Below are positions 60,683 through 64,000 of a stretch of 64,000 nt of DNA, piece after piece. The notes under the pieces are model-generated. The model was not told the origin of the DNA. It searched no databases and worked only from the letters and a program-made list of their open reading frames with translations. Made by a program: the position numbers and the translations under genes. This stretch comes from Phycisphaerae bacterium (GTDB taxonomy: Bacteria; Planctomycetota; Phycisphaerae; UBA1845; PWPN01): assembly GCA_018003015.1 (NCBI GenBank), contig JAGNEZ010000002.1:124001-188000 (forward strand). The letters run 5' to 3'. Position 1 is the first letter of the stretch. The number at the start of each line of letters is the position of its first letter.

Positions 60683-61909
60683 ATGAGAACCGCACTCGAG
60701 GCGATTGCCGCCGTGGCGTTCGTGGCCGCTCCTTCTCTGGTCCTCGGTGAAATCAAGACTGAAGTCGTTCGGGTTGGCAACCCGGGAAATCCCGCCGACA
60801 CGTCGGGTCTGGGTGCTACTTCCTATGAGTTCTTCATGAGCAAGTACGTCGTGACCAACGACGAGTATGCTCTTTTTCTCAATGCGGTGGCCAAGAACGG
60901 TGATGCCTTTGCCCTGTACCATCCGGGGATGGCTTTTCACAGGCTGGGAGGGATCGCGCGTCGCGGGGCGGGGACGTCGGCGTCGCCGTTCAGCTATCAC
61001 GTCAAGCCCGGCATGGGCAGGATGCCGGTCAACTTCGTATCGTATTTCGACGCCATCCGGTTCGCGAACTGGATGACCAACGGCTACCTGATGAGCGGTA
61101 CCGAGTGGGGTTCCTACACGATCACCGGCGGCGGGCCGGATTCCGGCAGCGTGGGGCCGCGGACCGGCAACGGTCCCTGGGTCGTGCCCACCGAGGATGA
61201 ATGGTACAAGGCCGCCTACTATGATCCAGCGAAGGCCGGTACCGGCGGATACTGGCAATATGCCACTCGGCGGGACGAGGGTCCTGTTGACTCCGGCCGG
61301 GTGATCGCGGGCATGATCGCGGAGGTCGGCGGCCTGTTCAGCGAGTTGACCAGTGCGTACGGCACGGTGGGCCAATGGGGCAATGTGCGTGAATGGACGG
61401 AGAGCCAGCTGGGCGGCGAGTACGTGCTTCGTGGTGTCGTTCTGACCGAGTTGGACAAGGGCAAGGATCAGTCGCGCACGCTGGTGGCGGGCAACCACGC
61501 GGATGCGTTCACTGGTTTCCGGATTGCCCGGATCTCGACCATCACCGGTGAGCCGGTTTCCCGGCTGGGGCTGGGCAGTCTTCGGCAGGACATTGTGGAC
61601 ACCGGATTCGGCGGCATGGGCGTGACCGGTATGAGTTGGGTGAGCCAGGATGGCGGTTTCTCGGGGGGTGGCGGTGGCGGTGGCGGCGGTGGTTCGGCCG
61701 GGCTGTCTGATTCCTCGATGAGCCAGGACACCCCGGAGGCCTTTTCCGTGCCCACGTTCCCGGATTCGCCCCAGCACCCGATTCCGGACATCACGGACGG
61801 CTCGGATGACAGTAATCCTCCCTCGGATCCTCCGGTGACTCCGGAGCCGGCCACGAGTCTCATGCTGATCTTCGGGGCGGCGGTGTTTCTCCATTCGCGG
61901 CGGCGTTGA
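60683..61909 (+). CDS. SUMF1-domain exported protein with PEP-CTERM sorting signal
   Basis: 408 residues. After a signal peptide (about 1-22) comes a formylglycine-generating-enzyme-like domain (SKYVVTNDEYALFLNAVA, FANWMTNG, WVVPTEDEWYKAAYYDP, GQWGNVREWTES), a poly-Gly stretch of ten residues, an acidic Pro/Ser linker and the sorting tail VTPEPATSLMLIFG with a final SRRR. The PEP motif, hydrophobic helix and basic end are what exosortase recognises; no exosortase is in the window. The SUMF1 domain may have lost its copper or cysteine site. ATG 60683 starts the signal peptide. Confidence 0.83.
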   Translation: MRTALEAIAAVAFVAAPSLVLGEIKTEVVRVGNPGNPADTSGLGATSYEFFMSKYVVTNDEYALFLNAVAKNGDAFALYHPGMAFHRLGGIARRGAGTSASPFSYHVKPGMGRMPVNFVSYFDAIRFANWMTNGYLMSGTEWGSYTITGGGPDSGSVGPRTGNGPWVVPTEDEWYKAAYYDPAKAGTGGYWQYATRRDEGPVDSGRVIAGMIAEVGGLFSELTSAYGTVGQWGNVREWTESQLGGEYVLRGVVLTELDKGKDQSRTLVAGNHADAFTGFRIARISTITGEPVSRLGLGSLRQDIVDTGFGGMGVTGMSWVSQDGGFSGGGGGGGGGGSAGLSDSSMSQDTPEAFSVPTFPDSPQHPIPDITDGSDDSNPPSDPPVTPEPATSLMLIFGAAVFLHSRRR

Positions 61910-62410
61910 GTGGGTCGGTTGAAGCGGGGCGGGTCCGTTGCGGCCTACGGGCCTGGATGGCAAGGGTGATTCGCCGGCCAATCGCCTTGGTTGGACAGCC
62001 GCACGGCCGCACACGCGGGGCATTGTTCGTCGACCAGCTGGACGTATTCGCGGTCCTCGCCGGGCACGATCCGTCAGGTTCTTCATAGTTCTCAGATGGC
62101 CATCGCCAGCCTCGCCCGTTGTCGCCGACCCCCCGGGGGAGTATCCACTCGATCGGATTGGCTGTCCAGTTCGTTGTTGGCTGGTGAGTCGTCTTGCCTG
62201 CCGTCTGCCGTTCAAGCCGTGGCGGCGGGTTCTCCGTTGGGTGTTCCTGGCGGTGTTTTTGAGTTGTGTGAATGGCCGTTTCATGCTACACGTAGACACC
62301 GGGGAGTTTGTGGCATTGACAGCCGCGAGCGACGATTCGCGGTGGGCCGCACCGAGCGCGGCTGTGGATGGGGGCGAGGATATCGGGATCAGGTGAGGAG
62401 GCGTTGCACG
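61910..62410. other. intergenic region with no supported gene
   Basis: A 501-base gap between two rightward genes. A frame ending at 62396 contains a hydrophobic stretch (LRWVFLAVFLSCVNG) but is Arg/Pro-rich elsewhere and has no good start. GAGGAGG near its end serves the next gene. Confidence 0.5.
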
Positions 62411-63472
62411 ATGGAGACCCAACAGCCGTTCGATCGGGGTGGCCTGAGCCGCCGGGCGTTCATTCAATCGGCCTCGGTGATTGCGGGCACGGCGGCCGTG
62501 GCGGGCATGGCGGGCGGACCGGGTGCGGCCAAGGCCGCCGAGTTGGCGGAGCCGACCGCGAAGGGCCGGATGAAGGTTGGCTGTCTGAGCTGGTGTTTCC
62601 ACAGTTTCGCGGGCGGGGTGGATCCGACCGAGGCCATCGACACGGTTGGTGGCCTGGGGTTTGACGGTATCGAACTGATCGTCAACGCCCGCGAGGACAT
62701 GAAGACGGTCTGGGCGGGTGAGAGCCTGGACCGGATTCGCTCGCGGTTGGACAGGCACAAGCTGCAGGTGTCGCAATTCGTTCTCTTTCAGCCGGTTGTT
62801 CCCGGGCTGGCCAGCCCGGAGAAGAGGGTCCGTGACGAGAACGTTGGCGCCTTTGAGGCCGGCTGTCGGATTGCCGCCAAGTTGAATGCTCCGATCATCG
62901 ACATTGTGTCGCCCTGGCCTACGGGTTACGGCGCGGAGCATGGTTATCTGCCGCGTTTTTACGAGATGTCCAATCCGGGCCGTGACGACAAGTTCCACAT
63001 TGGGATTGCCGACGATTTCGAGTGGTCGAAGGTCTGGAGCGATTTCGTCGAGACGACGCGTGAGTGCGTTCGTCTGGCGGGATCGTTGGGCTTGAAGATG
63101 ACCATCGAGCATCACACGCATTGTCTGATTCACGACGCCACCTCGTTCATGTGGCTGTGCGAGGCCGTTGGCGACCGCAACCTGGGCTACAATCTCGATG
63201 CCGGCTGGACGCTGTCGCAGCGGGAGTATCCCCCGCTGGCGATCCACAAGGTTGGCCCGCGGCTCATGAACCTGCACATGCGGGACATTGACGGGCAGAT
63301 GCGCCGTTTTCCGCCGTTCGGCACCGGGGTCATGGATCACAAGGCGATCGTCGAGGCATGCCGGAAGATTCACTTCAACGGTTTCTTCTCCATTGAGCAG
63401 GACAAGGGTGGTTTCGACATGCTGGAGACCTGCAAGCGATATCTCCGCATTATGCGGGAGGACATTGGCTGA
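62411..63472 (+). CDS. Tat-exported sugar isomerase/epimerase-like TIM-barrel protein
   Basis: 353 residues. A Tat signal (SRRAFIQSASVIAG, about 15-28) precedes an AP-endonuclease-2-type barrel: GLGFDGIELIVN, a Glu in MTIEHHTH, the metal-binding HMRDIDG and a terminal Glu in FSIEQD. The family includes xylose isomerase-like sugar isomerases and inosose enzymes; the substrate is not known. ATG 62411 follows GAGGAGG by about nine bases. A nitrilase-family gene follows. Confidence 0.85.
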   Translation: METQQPFDRGGLSRRAFIQSASVIAGTAAVAGMAGGPGAAKAAELAEPTAKGRMKVGCLSWCFHSFAGGVDPTEAIDTVGGLGFDGIELIVNAREDMKTVWAGESLDRIRSRLDRHKLQVSQFVLFQPVVPGLASPEKRVRDENVGAFEAGCRIAAKLNAPIIDIVSPWPTGYGAEHGYLPRFYEMSNPGRDDKFHIGIADDFEWSKVWSDFVETTRECVRLAGSLGLKMTIEHHTHCLIHDATSFMWLCEAVGDRNLGYNLDAGWTLSQREYPPLAIHKVGPRLMNLHMRDIDGQMRRFPPFGTGVMDHKAIVEACRKIHFNGFFSIEQDKGGFDMLETCKRYLRIMREDIG

Positions 63473-63529
63473 TCCACGGGCGTGTTTGGCGCGTTTTGGC
63501 TGTCTATGGCGGGGACGAGGAGACGTCCC

Positions 63530-64000
63530 ATGCGAAGATCTGCGGCGGTCTTTGGCCTGTTGATCTTGGGATGTTCGGGTTGCCTGGATGAAGGGAGGCT
63601 TCCGGCCGTTCGTTCGTCTCCTGCCGGGGTTCGGGTTGGCGGCATCGTTCTCAAGTGGATCGCCGCCGACAAAGATCGGAATCTGGCTAGAGCCGAGCCG
63701 CTGATTCGTGAAGCCGCGGGTCAAGGCGCGAGGATTGTCGTCACGACCGAGTGTTTTCTTGACGGCTACGCCATCCGCGACAAGGGAATTCCGCAGGGTC
63801 GTTGGCTGGATCTCGCCGAACCGATCCCCGGAGGCGACTATTTCGAGCGTGTTCGCCGGCTGGCCGATGAACTCGACATTCATCTTGTGGCGGGTATGCT
63901 GGAGCGTGACGGCGAGCAGACCTGCAATACGGCTGTTCTGATCGGGCCTGATGGCCGGCTGATCGGCAAGTACCGCAAGCAGGATTTGGGGCATGAGCTT
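63530..64000 (+). CDS. carbon-nitrogen hydrolase lipoprotein, 3' truncated
   Basis: The frame runs off the window; 157 residues are visible. A lipoprotein signal (LLILGCSGC) is followed by the start of a nitrilase fold: VGGIVLKW, VVTTECFLDGY with the catalytic Glu and IGKYRKQD with the catalytic Lys. The Cys of the triad lies beyond the end. Members hydrolyse amides or nitriles. ATG 63530 follows GAGGAG by about nine bases. Confidence 0.78.
   Translation, partial: MRRSAAVFGLLILGCSGCLDEGRLPAVRSSPAGVRVGGIVLKWIAADKDRNLARAEPLIREAAGQGARIVVTTECFLDGYAIRDKGIPQGRWLDLAEPIPGGDYFERVRRLADELDIHLVAGMLERDGEQTCNTAVLIGPDGRLIGKYRKQDLGHEL

Noticed and set aside
61938-62396. 152-codon frame upstream of the Tat isomerase-like gene
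   Set aside because: No ribosome site, Arg/Pro-rich first half and no family. Only a short hydrophobic stretch supports it.
60458-63994. A 1178-codon open frame on the minus strand
   Set aside because: It lies antisense to three well-supported rightward genes, is Arg/His/Pro-rich and has no recognisable domain. It is a product of GC-rich codon bias.

Overview
The window is about 64 kb of GC-rich bacterial chromosome. It carries no phage, insertion sequence, CRISPR array, rRNA or tRNA that I could find. Several traits point to a Planctomycetota bacterium, probably a free-living heterotroph degrading plant or algal polysaccharide: Ser-Gln-Pro-Ala-Thr-rich linkers, a prepilin-like protein with a late LDGSVG motif, a PEP-CTERM protein, several uroporphyrinogen-decarboxylase-family paralogues, Tat-dependent sugar isomerase-like proteins and PQQ-type propellers. 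This placement is inferred from gene style only; there is no phylogenetic marker to confirm it.

Layout. Positions 2-1941 hold the end of a GH127-like glycosidase and a trypsin-like lipoprotein. Positions 1989-20738 hold a complete-looking type II secretion / type IV pilus-like system. A TPR lipoprotein and a secretin are read leftward. Read rightward is a long run: histidine kinase, receiver, HD-GYP phosphodiesterase, degenerate GGDEF protein, STAS protein, GspE-like ATPase, GspF, PilM, PilN, PilO and PilP/GspC-like proteins, the major pseudopilin, minor pseudopilins and a PilX/GspK-like protein. Many of the junctions are ATGA or GTGA overlaps, so signalling and secretion genes are translationally coupled. 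No prepilin peptidase lies in the window.

Positions 20751-27761 hold a shikimate-pathway operon (aroK, aroA, a histidine phosphatase, aroC) that begins with a very large FG-GAP lipoprotein. Positions 28016-31298 hold rpe, pgk and a Mn-type superoxide dismutase with two apparent translation starts. Positions 31594-37041 hold three UroD-like proteins with HxCG motifs, a rhamnose mutarotase, a prepilin-like protein and a small membrane protein. Positions 37548-42579 hold an i-type-lysozyme-like protein, a pseudouridine synthase, a beta-lactamase-fold hydrolase, xylose isomerase and a QueC-like PP-loop enzyme.

Positions 42728-48982 hold a sodium:solute symporter with a small accessory subunit, an enolase-superfamily epimerase, a shortened PQQ propeller, a [2Fe-2S] ferredoxin, a GmhB-like phosphatase fused to membrane helices and a tail-anchored coiled-coil protein. 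Positions 49023-64000 hold an M14 peptidase, CinA, a GH51-like arabinofuranosidase, a phosphoesterase-propeller fusion, LeuB, an HExxH lipoprotein, a divergent NagB, a PEP-CTERM SUMF1 protein, a Tat sugar isomerase-like protein and the start of a nitrilase-family lipoprotein.

The strongest leads are four: the signalling-to-secretion operon, whose ATPase carries MshEN-type motifs; the sodA gene with an internal Shine-Dalgarno that could make both exported and cytosolic enzyme under a Fur-like operator; the bacterial i-type lysozyme; and the HxCG UroD-family cluster.
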